From Robertmurraya sp. (lineage in GTDB: Bacteria > Bacillota > Bacilli > Bacillales > Cytobacillaceae), in the NCBI GenBank assembly GCA_025451895.1, contig JANWJP010000095.1:1-50740 (forward strand): DNA of 50,740 bases, read 5' to 3'. This document shows, piece by piece, positions 43,079 through 49,866 of this stretch (its first letter is position 1; every line of letters starts with the position of its first letter). Made by a program: the position numbers and the translations under genes. A model generated the notes under the pieces. The model did no database searches. It was not told the origin of the DNA and saw nothing but the letters and a program-made list of their open reading frames with translations.

Positions 43079-44162
43079 TTTTCGAAAAAAACTCAGCAAA
43101 GAATTTTTCATTTTTTAAGATGACCGGATCGTTCGGTCTGTATTCTTTCGCTTTTTTATTGTAAGCGGCAGCAAGTTCATAATCGCCTTTTTTCCAAAAA
43201 CAAGCACAAAGCTGCATATGAGGATACCAGGTCGAATAGGCAGGCTGTCTAAAACCCAGGCGGTTGTCAACATCCACTTCAGTGGCCAGGAGGTACCAAA
43301 TTACAGCTTTATCGTACAATTCCCTTTCCTGATATAAATCACCCAAACGGCAAGAAACTTCAGGCCATGGGACATCATAAGAAATTGTCTTTATAAGAGC
43401 ATCTATTTCCTTTTCCAAGTTTCCAAGACTCCGGTAACATGAGGCCATATTTATACAGGCATTGATTTTTTGTTCCGTCCAGCCGGTCTCATCGTCCAAT
43501 ACTTTTTCATAATAGCGAATCGCCTTTTCAAATTGGCCGTGATCCCTCAGTTCATTAGCATAATAAAAGAAATCCCTCGAACTGAACCGTTCTCCTTTTT
43601 CCAGCCTTTTTTCATAAATCTTCAAATTTCGGTCACTTTGGGCATTTTTCGTTGATTTATTATCCTTTCGATGGGTAACGGCCACATCGGAATCAAACAA
43701 ATTTCCGCTCACCGCCAAATACTCATGCACGGCTCCTTGCCATTGAAAATTTTTCTCCCTTTTCACAAGCCGGTATCTCCGGTAACTGAAGGCCGGCTGA
43801 TTGTATTCATCAAAGGCAATATGATACAGCATCGAAACTGCGTCCACATCCGCCGTCAACTCTTTCTTCAATTTCTTTAATTTTTCCTGATCCTCCCCGA
43901 GGAGCACATCATCTGCATCGAGCCACAAAATATAGTCCATTGTTGCCTTGCTGAAAGCAAAGTTTCTCGCTGCAGAAAAATCATCAATCCACTCAAAGTC
44001 ATATATTTTGTCCGTATATTTCCCCGCAATTTCCTTCGTTCTGTCTGTGGATCCTGTATCTGCAATAATGATTTCATCACAAATATCTTTTACACTGTCG
44101 AGGCATTGGGCCAAAACTTCTTCTTCGTTTTTCACAATCATACACAAGCTGATTTTATACAT
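43074..44162 (-). CDS. GT2-family glycosyltransferase with TPR repeats
   Basis: 362 residues from the ATG at 44162, preceded by GGTGGAGTG. Upstream in-frame codons to 44192 lack a site. The N-terminal GT-A domain has 'ISLCMIVKNEEEVLAQCLDS', 'IIIADTGSTDRT', 'ARNFAFSKATMDYILWLDAD' and 'GAVHEYLAV'. The rest is a row of TPR helices ('KAIRYYEKVLDDETG', 'INMASCYRSLGNLEKEI', 'VSCRLGDLYQERELYDKA'). It resembles the enzyme encoded at 40833-41864 across the GT domain but lies on the opposite strand. It closes the spore-surface/glycan locus. Confidence 0.88.
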   Translation of the reverse strand: MYKISLCMIVKNEEEVLAQCLDSVKDICDEIIIADTGSTDRTKEIAGKYTDKIYDFEWIDDFSAARNFAFSKATMDYILWLDADDVLLGEDQEKLKKLKKELTADVDAVSMLYHIAFDEYNQPAFSYRRYRLVKREKNFQWQGAVHEYLAVSGNLFDSDVAVTHRKDNKSTKNAQSDRNLKIYEKRLEKGERFSSRDFFYYANELRDHGQFEKAIRYYEKVLDDETGWTEQKINACINMASCYRSLGNLEKEIDALIKTISYDVPWPEVSCRLGDLYQERELYDKAVIWYLLATEVDVDNRLGFRQPAYSTWYPHMQLCACFWKKGDYELAAAYNKKAKEYRPNDPVILKNEKFFAEFFSKK

Positions 44163-44637
44163 CACTCCACCACCATCAAATAAGGTTTTCAATAATATAT
44201 GACCTTACCCGGGGTTTGGAAACTCAAAAAGCTGACAAGCTCGGGAGAAATTGTGAATTCCAAAAATTGGCGGGAGTTTTCACAAAAGATGACGGCCAGG
44301 AAAGAGGGAGGAGTCATAACTCAAGAGGAATATTATGTGAATCAAAAGGTGCAAGAAATGGAATGAACTATTGGAAGACACCCTGCGAGCTGCCGGAAAA
44401 GCGTAAGAGGACTATATTAAAAACCGGCTTTCTTGTGCAGCCGGTTTTTAGATAAACAGTATATAATTGTCGGTTTCCGTTTTCTCCGGCAGGTTTAACG
44501 GCTCTTACTTCTTACATCTGATATCCGGTTTCCGGTTCTTCTTCTCAAATCTGATATCCCGACTCGTCCTTCTGACCTCTTGCCGGCATCCGGCTTCAGG
44601 TTTCCTGCATTCGGCTTCCGGAATTCTGACCTTCATT
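44163..44637. other. Intergenic stretch with a hairpin and low-complexity tract
   Basis: A possible short frame at 44289-44366 ('MTARKEGGVITQEEYY...') would continue as 'NELLEDTLRAAGKA' after a one-base shift, so it may be a small remnant. A terminator follows at 44419-44449. From about 44470 to 44635 the bases are a low-complexity mix of TTCCGG, CCGGCTTC and TTCTTCT words without coding sense. Confidence 0.35.
44419..44449. terminator. Bidirectional terminator
   Basis: Perfect 11-bp stem AAAAACCGGCT/AGCCGGTTTTT around a 9-base loop. Confidence 0.88.
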
Positions 44638-45318
44638 TTACTCTGCGGTTTGCAAATAGGATATCGATACCTTTAAATTGGCATTGCGGGCTCTTATCTC
44701 ATTCAACAAATCCTGCTCCTTCGTGTCGTTTTTGCACCGGACCGCAAACGTGTATAAAAGCATTGTGCCAAGATTGGTCGTCTCCACTTTGCGAAGAACA
44801 TGGGAGTCCGTGTATTTTTCAAAGATATCAGCAAACATATCTTCATAGTTTAAATTTTCCGGAACGGTAATTTTTAAAATCTGGGCATCCTTTCCCTTGC
44901 CATAATCGAACTTATAAAGGATATAAATCACGGCACTTGCGAATATAGTCAGTAAAATCGCCAACCACAGCTGGTAAAGTCCCGCAGTCATCCCGACACT
45001 TAGGGCAAAGAAGATGTAGGAAATATCCTTTGCATCTGTGACTGCACTGCGAAAACGAATGAGCGAAAAAATCGCAAATAATCCAAAGGCAACGCCGGCA
45101 TTACTGCTGACCACATTCATCACAATGGATACAACAATACTTAAAATGATGATTGTATGAACGAACGATTGTGAATACCGCTCCCCTTTAAAAGTCAATT
45201 GATAAACCTGGGCAATCACAAAGCTGAGCACTCCCGCCACCATCATGGCGGCAACAGTCATCAACAGCGACGCCTCCCCTGTTTGTCCCGCCGAAAATAA
45301 ATTGCTTAAAAATTCCAT
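44638..45318 (-). CDS. DUF4956 membrane protein
   Basis: 226 residues. Four membrane helices fill the first ~140 residues, with the family block 'NAGVAFGLFAIFSLIRFRS' and 'DAKDISYIFFALSVGMTAG'. The cytoplasmic tail ends 'LNEIRARNANLKVSISYLQ'. The ATG at 45318 lies 4 bases after the VTC stop and uses an AGGAG inside it, so the two genes are translationally coupled. DUF4956 proteins commonly accompany VTC-domain and CotH-kinase genes. The role is unknown, perhaps a membrane anchor or channel for the VTC enzyme. Confidence 0.9.
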   Translation of the reverse strand: MEFLSNLFSAGQTGEASLLMTVAAMMVAGVLSFVIAQVYQLTFKGERYSQSFVHTIIILSIVVSIVMNVVSSNAGVAFGLFAIFSLIRFRSAVTDAKDISYIFFALSVGMTAGLYQLWLAILLTIFASAVIYILYKFDYGKGKDAQILKITVPENLNYEDMFADIFEKYTDSHVLRKVETTNLGTMLLYTFAVRCKNDTKEQDLLNEIRARNANLKVSISYLQTAE

Positions 45319-45321
45319 TTC

Positions 45322-46074
45322 TTATCCTACTCCTATCATTACTTTTTCTCTTTGTATATTTCCGGGTAATACATCCCCTTTTAAAAGCTCAAGACTCGTG
45401 CAAAACTTTGATGCACTTCTCTGCTCACAGTCCAGCTTCTGAAGGAACCGTGTCAGCCAAAGCGGAACACTGTGAGACACTTTCACTTCAAGTACAACCA
45501 GATTTTTGTCAATAAAATTTTCCCCGTAAGGACCGGTTTCAATATTGAGATCACTATTGCGGCACCGCAAATTTAAATCAAAAGTAACCCTTAAGTCAGG
45601 ATCATCAATACAGTGAAAAGCATGGCGGTCATAGGACACAACCATCTCCGGTTTCAGCCTGTACAATGTGCGGAAATGATGAATCTCTTTCATGATTAGA
45701 ACATTGGATGGACGATAACTCTCAAGCCGATCCAACGGCTGATACAGATAGCGATAAGCTTCTTTAAGAGGGAGTGCCGTCCGTCTTTTATTTACTACCC
45801 TGTTATGCTTTTGCTTTACTTCAAAAAACGCTGTACCGTCTATGTCTGTGTCATCATAAATTCGCAGCCTTAATTTTTGCCTGAACTCCAATTTATTTTT
45901 CGTTTCATAATAGATTTGCTGACTGCGATTTTCAAAGTATAAACTTGTTACTGTATACCTCCCCTTCTCCCCAAATTTGTCATAGAGCATATAAGGTGCC
46001 ATCAAATTCACAAGCATTTCATACTGCTGCATGGCAATCAAATACTTCTGCTCCCTGCGGGTGAAAATTTCCAA
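45322..46074 (-). CDS. VTC-domain protein (polyphosphate polymerase fold)
   Basis: 250 residues from a TTG at 46074, seven bases after GAGGAG; the ATG at 46092 is possible but has a poorer site. It has the tunnel-fold pattern of the VTC/TTM superfamily: 'EIFTRREQKYLI', 'VTSLYFENRSQQIYYE', 'RQKLRLRIYDD', 'TAFFEVKQKHNRVVNKRRT', 'VSYDRHAF' and 'VVLEVKVS'. Known members make or cleave polyphosphate or organic triphosphates with Mg. It is coupled to the DUF4956 gene. A CotH kinase, the common third member, is not in this window. Confidence 0.9.
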   Translation of the reverse strand: MEIFTRREQKYLIAMQQYEMLVNLMAPYMLYDKFGEKGRYTVTSLYFENRSQQIYYETKNKLEFRQKLRLRIYDDTDIDGTAFFEVKQKHNRVVNKRRTALPLKEAYRYLYQPLDRLESYRPSNVLIMKEIHHFRTLYRLKPEMVVSYDRHAFHCIDDPDLRVTFDLNLRCRNSDLNIETGPYGENFIDKNLVVLEVKVSHSVPLWLTRFLQKLDCEQRSASKFCTSLELLKGDVLPGNIQREKVMIGVG

Positions 46075-46193
46075 CACCACTCTCCTCACCATCCCCTGTT
46101 AATTTCATGCAAACTTTCCAACTGCTATCTTTAAGATAAATTTACAATCTTAAAACATATTTAAAGTAGTATTAGAAATTCATGAGAAAATAG

Positions 46194-46277
46194 GGTGACA
46201 GGCACCTTCAAATAAATGAAAGCAAACGAAAGGCCGGTGACAGGCACCTTCAAGCAAATGAAAACAAACAAAAGGTT
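46194..46277 (+). repeat. Tandem 42-bp repeat carrying GGTGACAGGCACC
   Basis: Two units (46194-46235 and 46236-46277) each begin GGTGACAGGCACCTTCAA and continue with A-rich sequence containing AAATGAAA and CAAAC. They differ at six positions. They fall in the 311-base region between the VTC gene and the VanZ gene, which otherwise holds only a terminator. Confidence 0.85.
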
Positions 46278-46304
46278 TCGCTTATTTGTCAGAAGAGTAA
46301 GTAT

Positions 46305-46342
46305 AAAAAACCCGGCGATCATTTTTTTCTGATTCCGGGTTT
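46305..46342 (-). terminator. Terminator of the VanZ gene
   Basis: AACCCGG..ATCA pairs with TGAT..CCGGGTT, and TTTTTTAT follows leftward. Confidence 0.78.
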
Positions 46343-46385
46343 GTGGTTTGTTGTTGGATTTTGTTTTTTAAACCAAGGTTCATGT

Positions 46386-46874
46386 TTATGATTCTTTTAA
46401 TCTGTTTTTTAGATGTTTTGCAATTTGCACTGCGAGTTTATAGAGGAAAAATCCAAAGACTCCTCCCAATGTGTTTAAAATTAGATCATCCACATCAAAA
46501 CTTCCCAGTCTGAAAACAAGCTGGGCCATTTCAAACGTTAAACTGAGGGCAAAGGTCGCAGCCAGAACTCTTTTCCAATTGTAAAACTTTTTCATAATCG
46601 AAGGAAGAAGAAAACCAAACGGAACAAATCCAATAATATTTCCGAGCAAATTTTCAATACGAATAATTAGAGGAATATGATCAGATAATAAATATTCAGT
46701 AATCGTCTTAAACGGAATAAAGTTATGGCTGTCCCAATAATAACGATTGATTACAAATGCCATCTTCCCGCCGATATCTGTAACATACAAGGATTTTAAT
46801 AAAATAAAGTTAACCAGAATCAATAAATATAGAGCCGTCGCAAGAACCAAACCGGCTTTAACGAAGCGTTTCAT
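46386..46874 (-). CDS. VanZ-family membrane protein
   Basis: 162 residues with about four membrane helices. VanZ blocks are 'HNFIPFKTI', 'NLLGNIIGFVPFGFLLPSIM', 'LSLTFEMAQLVFRLGSFD' and 'VDDLILNTLGGVFGFFLY'. VanZ relatives are linked to glycopeptide (teicoplanin) or lipoglycopeptide tolerance, but most have no proven function. The ATG is at 46874. It lies 91 bases downstream of a second VanZ-domain gene in the same direction, so it is probably part of the PadR-led cluster. Confidence 0.9.
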   Translation of the reverse strand: MKRFVKAGLVLATALYLLILVNFILLKSLYVTDIGGKMAFVINRYYWDSHNFIPFKTITEYLLSDHIPLIIRIENLLGNIIGFVPFGFLLPSIMKKFYNWKRVLAATFALSLTFEMAQLVFRLGSFDVDDLILNTLGGVFGFFLYKLAVQIAKHLKNRLKES

Positions 46875-46965
46875 TATTGCAATACCCCATTCTCAGTAAT
46901 AAACATTTTAATTAACAACTATTTTTTTCAAAAGGAATATTTCCAGACCGGACAGCGTCCCGCTC

Positions 46966-47742
46966 TTATTTCCATTTCAGTTTCAGAGTCATCATATGAA
47001 AAAATTTACTTGAATAAATGAACTTAATCGTCTTAAATAACAAATAACCTATCACTGCTCCCAAAGAGTTTAAGATAATATCATCAATATCAAACTGACC
47101 GATTCTTAAAATTATTTGAATTGCTTCCACCATAAAACTGATAAGAATCCCCGCCGCTGCCAACTCAGAAAATTTATGGTATTTTTTAAATAAAAAAGGT
47201 AAAAGGATGCCTAAAGGAATAAATAAAGCAATATTTCCAACGGTATTGTCAAAAACATAATTACTATTAAATCTTTCAGCTTCGGTTATGTACATGATCG
47301 TATTTTTAAAGGGAACGAGATTGGCGTTCCACAACCACACATCTAAGTCAAAATAGCCGTTCGAATTTGGCGGAGTCCAAAAATAAATATTGAAAGTTTC
47401 TCCTCTCAAAATATGAATCATGCGCACAAGCAACCGTTCAAAGATTAATATATTCAGAACAGAAAATGAATAAATGATAAATAAAACCGATGCTCCTATG
47501 TACACCGGACGGGATCCGGGAAATAAATTTTCCCTGTAGCCTTCAATTAATAAATCCTGTGATCCGAAGCATTTTACAGCTTTTTCCGCAGCTTCCTGTT
47601 CAGACATGCCTTCAGCCAAAAATTCCTTTTTAAGCAAAGAAAGATGATCCCTTAATTCATCCTTTATGTCTTCCTTGTCCGTCCGGCTGCAATGAAGCCC
47701 GTTCACAATTTGCTCTACGTAAGCTTCAATTTTTTTATCCAC
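46966..47742 (-). CDS. VanZ protein with N-terminal permease-prefix (DUF1700-like) domain
   Basis: 258 residues from the GTG at 47742, six bases after GGAGGG; the TTG at 47760 lacks a site. Residues 1-65 form a cytoplasmic helical module ('DIKDELRDHLSLLKKEFLAE', 'MSEQEAAEKAVKCFGS') seen at the front of permeases next to PadR regulators. After it come about five helices with the VanZ pattern ('LVPFKNTI', 'VGNIALFIPLGILLPFLFKK', 'IGQFDIDDIILNSLGAVIGY'). The start lies 28 bases inside the PadR gene, indicating translational coupling. Confidence 0.9.
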   Translation of the reverse strand: MDKKIEAYVEQIVNGLHCSRTDKEDIKDELRDHLSLLKKEFLAEGMSEQEAAEKAVKCFGSQDLLIEGYRENLFPGSRPVYIGASVLFIIYSFSVLNILIFERLLVRMIHILRGETFNIYFWTPPNSNGYFDLDVWLWNANLVPFKNTIMYITEAERFNSNYVFDNTVGNIALFIPLGILLPFLFKKYHKFSELAAAGILISFMVEAIQIILRIGQFDIDDIILNSLGAVIGYLLFKTIKFIYSSKFFHMMTLKLKWK

Positions 47743-48065
47743 GATGCTCCCTCCGAACAAACATTTATCAACTGATTAATTTGCCGCCAGTTTTTCAGCT
47801 TTTTGCCTAAAGCCCTTTTCCCGTCTTTCGTAATTTGATAGTATTTTCTTCTGCCGGCAGTTTCAGAACTTTGCCAATATGACCGGAGCCAGCCCTTGTT
47901 CTCCAATCTTTTCAGGGCGGGATATAGAGTGCCCTCGCTCATTTCATACAAATCACCGCTAAGCTCTTTTAAAGTCTTTACCATTTCATAACCGTACATA
48001 TCACGCTGATTAACCAATGACAATAGCAATATATCAATACTGCCCTTCATAATTTCCCTATCCAC
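47715..48065 (-). CDS. PadR-family transcriptional regulator
   Basis: 116 residues from the GTG at 48065, after AGGAGGTGAG. The winged HTH is typical: 'GSIDILLLSLVNQRDMYGYE', 'LYEMSEGTLYPALKRLENKG' and 'SETAGRRKYYQITKDGKRAL'. PadR proteins repress their own operon and membrane-protein neighbours until a ligand or stress binds. The near-perfect palindrome at 48117-48133 overlaps the -35 of its promoter, strongly suggesting autoregulation of the PadR-VanZ-VanZ cluster. Confidence 0.94.
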   Translation of the reverse strand: MDREIMKGSIDILLLSLVNQRDMYGYEMVKTLKELSGDLYEMSEGTLYPALKRLENKGWLRSYWQSSETAGRRKYYQITKDGKRALGKKLKNWRQINQLINVCSEGASWIKKLKLT

Positions 48066-48379
48066 GACACCTCACCTCCTGTACCGCTTATCTGCATTAC
48101 ATCGTATCACAAGGTTACCTCGTAATACAAGGTTAAAAAGAGCGATTAAAGGTTTTTTTAAAAATATCAGATTTATTCAAAAGCCAATTGTCCCCGGCAA
48201 CGGCCGCTTATGCTTAGAATCTGTGAAACAGGGCACCGAATTTGCTAAAAAATGTAAAGTTTGAAACATAAAAAGACATTAATTTTATTCATATTAAAAT
48301 GTACCGGGAATAACTGAATCAAAGGATGTACTTAAGATAAATGACTTTTATCTGTGGGGGATATTTTTTCCTTCGAAAA
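48066..48379. other. Region upstream of the PadR gene and downstream of the pseudouridine synthase gene
   Basis: It contains the PadR promoter and operator (48101-48133). The rest is AT-rich, and no gene is seen. Confidence 0.5.
48101..48133 (-). promoter_or_regulatory. PadR promoter with palindromic operator
   Basis: Read leftward, -35 TTGTAT (48125-48130) and -10 TACGAT (48101-48106) are 18 bases apart. ACCTCGTAATACAAGGT (48117-48133) is a 17-bp near-perfect palindrome (one mismatched pair) overlapping the -35. A second AAGGTTA half follows at 48111. Confidence 0.75.
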
Positions 48380-48416
48380 ATAAATAAACAGGGGCGTTTT
48401 ATTTTTTTGCCCCTGT
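48380..48416 (-). terminator. Terminator of the pseudouridine synthase gene
   Basis: Perfect 8-bp stem ACAGGGGC (48388-48395) / GCCCCTGT (48409-48416), followed leftward by TTATTTTT. Confidence 0.88.
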
Positions 48417-48428
48417 AAAAATAACTAA

Positions 48429-49124
48429 TTAATGAGCGAGGTTTTCCAATATATCCGGCCAAACATTCCAAGGATAAGTGTTTGGCGGCAGCGAATGAAG
48501 CATGACCGGTTCCTTCTTGACCGGATGAGGAAATTTTAAAGAAAAGGCCCACAAGGCTATTTGCTGGCCCGGGCTGTTTACTTTACTTCCGTATTTCTGA
48601 TCCCCGTATAAAGGACAGCCAATGGAAGAAAGCTGTACGCGAATTTGATGGGATCTGCCTGTGTACAATTTTACATGCAGCAAACTTAACTCCCCGGTGC
48701 CGGCAAGAACTTCATATTCAAGCTTTGCTTTTTTGGCGCCTTTTTCACCGGCCGAAACAACCGAGACTTGATTTTTGCGGGTATCTTTTTTCAAATAATG
48801 CTCCAGCACAGCTTGCTTTTTTTGCGGTGTTCCACGGACAACAGCCAAATAACTTCGGTCAAATTCCTGTTTCCGCAAAGAATCTGCCAAACGCGATGCG
48901 GCTTTGGAGGTTTTAGCGAATACAATTGCCCCTCCTACCGGCCGGTCAAGGCGGTGAACAAGCCCCAAATAGACATTTCCCGGCTTTTGATAGCGCACTT
49001 TAATATCCTCTTTTAAAATCGTCAACAAATCTTTATCACGGGACGAATCTTCCTGAACCGGTACATTAACCGGCTTTTCAACAACCAGCAAATGATTATC
49101 TTCATATAGAATTGAAATATTCAC
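48429..49124 (-). CDS. RluA-family pseudouridine synthase
   Basis: 231 residues from the GTG at 49124, after AAAGGAGC. The catalytic motif 'LVHRLDRPVGG' contains the essential Asp. Flanking blocks are 'VVEKPVNVPVQ', 'RSYLAVVRGTP', 'KLYTGRSHQIRVQL' and 'LYGDQKYG'. These enzymes isomerise uridine to pseudouridine in rRNA or tRNA. It lacks an N-terminal S4 domain, which places it with the short RluA/TruC-like members; the exact target is unknown. It is a single gene with its own terminator. Confidence 0.93.
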   Translation of the reverse strand: MNISILYEDNHLLVVEKPVNVPVQEDSSRDKDLLTILKEDIKVRYQKPGNVYLGLVHRLDRPVGGAIVFAKTSKAASRLADSLRKQEFDRSYLAVVRGTPQKKQAVLEHYLKKDTRKNQVSVVSAGEKGAKKAKLEYEVLAGTGELSLLHVKLYTGRSHQIRVQLSSIGCPLYGDQKYGSKVNSPGQQIALWAFSLKFPHPVKKEPVMLHSLPPNTYPWNVWPDILENLAH

Positions 49125-49178
49125 GGGTCCATAGCTCCTTTTACCGAATCCTGTCCTATGTATTCTATTCTATTAAAA

Positions 49179-49191
49179 GGTGCCTGTCACC
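49179..49191 (-). repeat. GGTGACAGGCACC element, inverted
   Basis: Reads GGTGCCTGTCACC on the plus strand, just upstream of the pseudouridine synthase gene. It is the same element as at 8218 and 46194. Confidence 0.8.
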
Positions 49192-49554
49192 TTTTCACCT
49201 TTTCACAATTATCCAGTAAGATAGATAAAGTGAATTATACCGCCGAAATCGAGGTTCCGTTTGCCGATAAATATTTAGATGCATAAGCAGCTTTGAGGGG
49301 ATCCGGGTAGATACCTTCATGGGTGCTTATGCACCCGAAATGAGTTGGGAAGTGTCAGCAACCCTTAACTTTGTAGGTAACAAAGTGTGAAAAAGTATAC
49401 AAGTCGCCTTGGTACTCGAACGGATTCGTCTAACGGCTTACGAGGTCACCATTCACGATTTATAAACGGCTGGATATTGTATAAGTTCCCGCTGCGTTCC
49501 CGCTCATTTTTTGAAAAAGTCTGTCGCCAAAAATACATAAATCAAGTAAAAGAG
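49192..49554. other. Gene-poor stretch with remnants and hairpins
   Basis: About 360 bases. A frame ending at 49287 reads like a C-terminal tail ('VNYTAEIEVPFADKYLDA') with no start of its own. GGGTGC-TTAT-GCACCC (49321-49336) and ACTTTGT-AGGTA-ACAAAGT (about 49369-49387) are perfect hairpins without T-runs. I could not match the pattern to a known RNA or insertion sequence. Confidence 0.3.
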
Positions 49555-49776
49555 ATGTTGAGCGTTTTGGTTCTATTTTTTGATCATTGTATCCTTAATC
49601 CTTATCATCATTGGAGCCATCCAATATCTGCAAATCAAGGGCAACTTCCGGAAACTGGCAACCGATGATGAAATTCCAAACGAACTGAAAAACTGCGCCG
49701 GAAAAAAATAAGAATAGGCACACCCCTCTTCACCACAGGAATTGCTTTAAGCTTAGCCGCCATTTTAATATTTTAA
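49555..49776 (+). pseudogene. Frameshifted two-helix small membrane protein
   Basis: An ATG at 49555 starts a frame that fits only if one base is added to the T-run at 49565-49568. It then reads 'WFYFLIIVSLILIIIGAIQY' and 'KLATDDEIPNEL'. A second one-base loss in the A-run near 49688 must be repaired to reach 'RRKKIRIGTPLFTTGIALSL' and 'AAILIF', ending at 49776. The result is a coherent ~73-residue protein with two membrane helices. Either the gene is decayed or the assembly lost bases in homopolymers. A terminator follows. The family is not recognised. Confidence 0.6.
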
Positions 49777-49812
49777 AGGGAAAGAATCACAGGCTTATCC
49801 GAAGCCGTTATA

Positions 49813-49849
49813 AAACGTAGAGAGTCCTTGTTCGCTCTGCGTTTTTTCA
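49813..49849. terminator. Bidirectional terminator
   Basis: AAACGTAGAG (49813-49822) and CTCTGCGTTT (49835-49844) pair with one mismatch, and TTTTTTC follows rightward. It separates the frameshifted small gene from the glutaminase gene. Confidence 0.78.
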
Positions 49850-49866
49850 ATTCTCCAGGATGTTGT

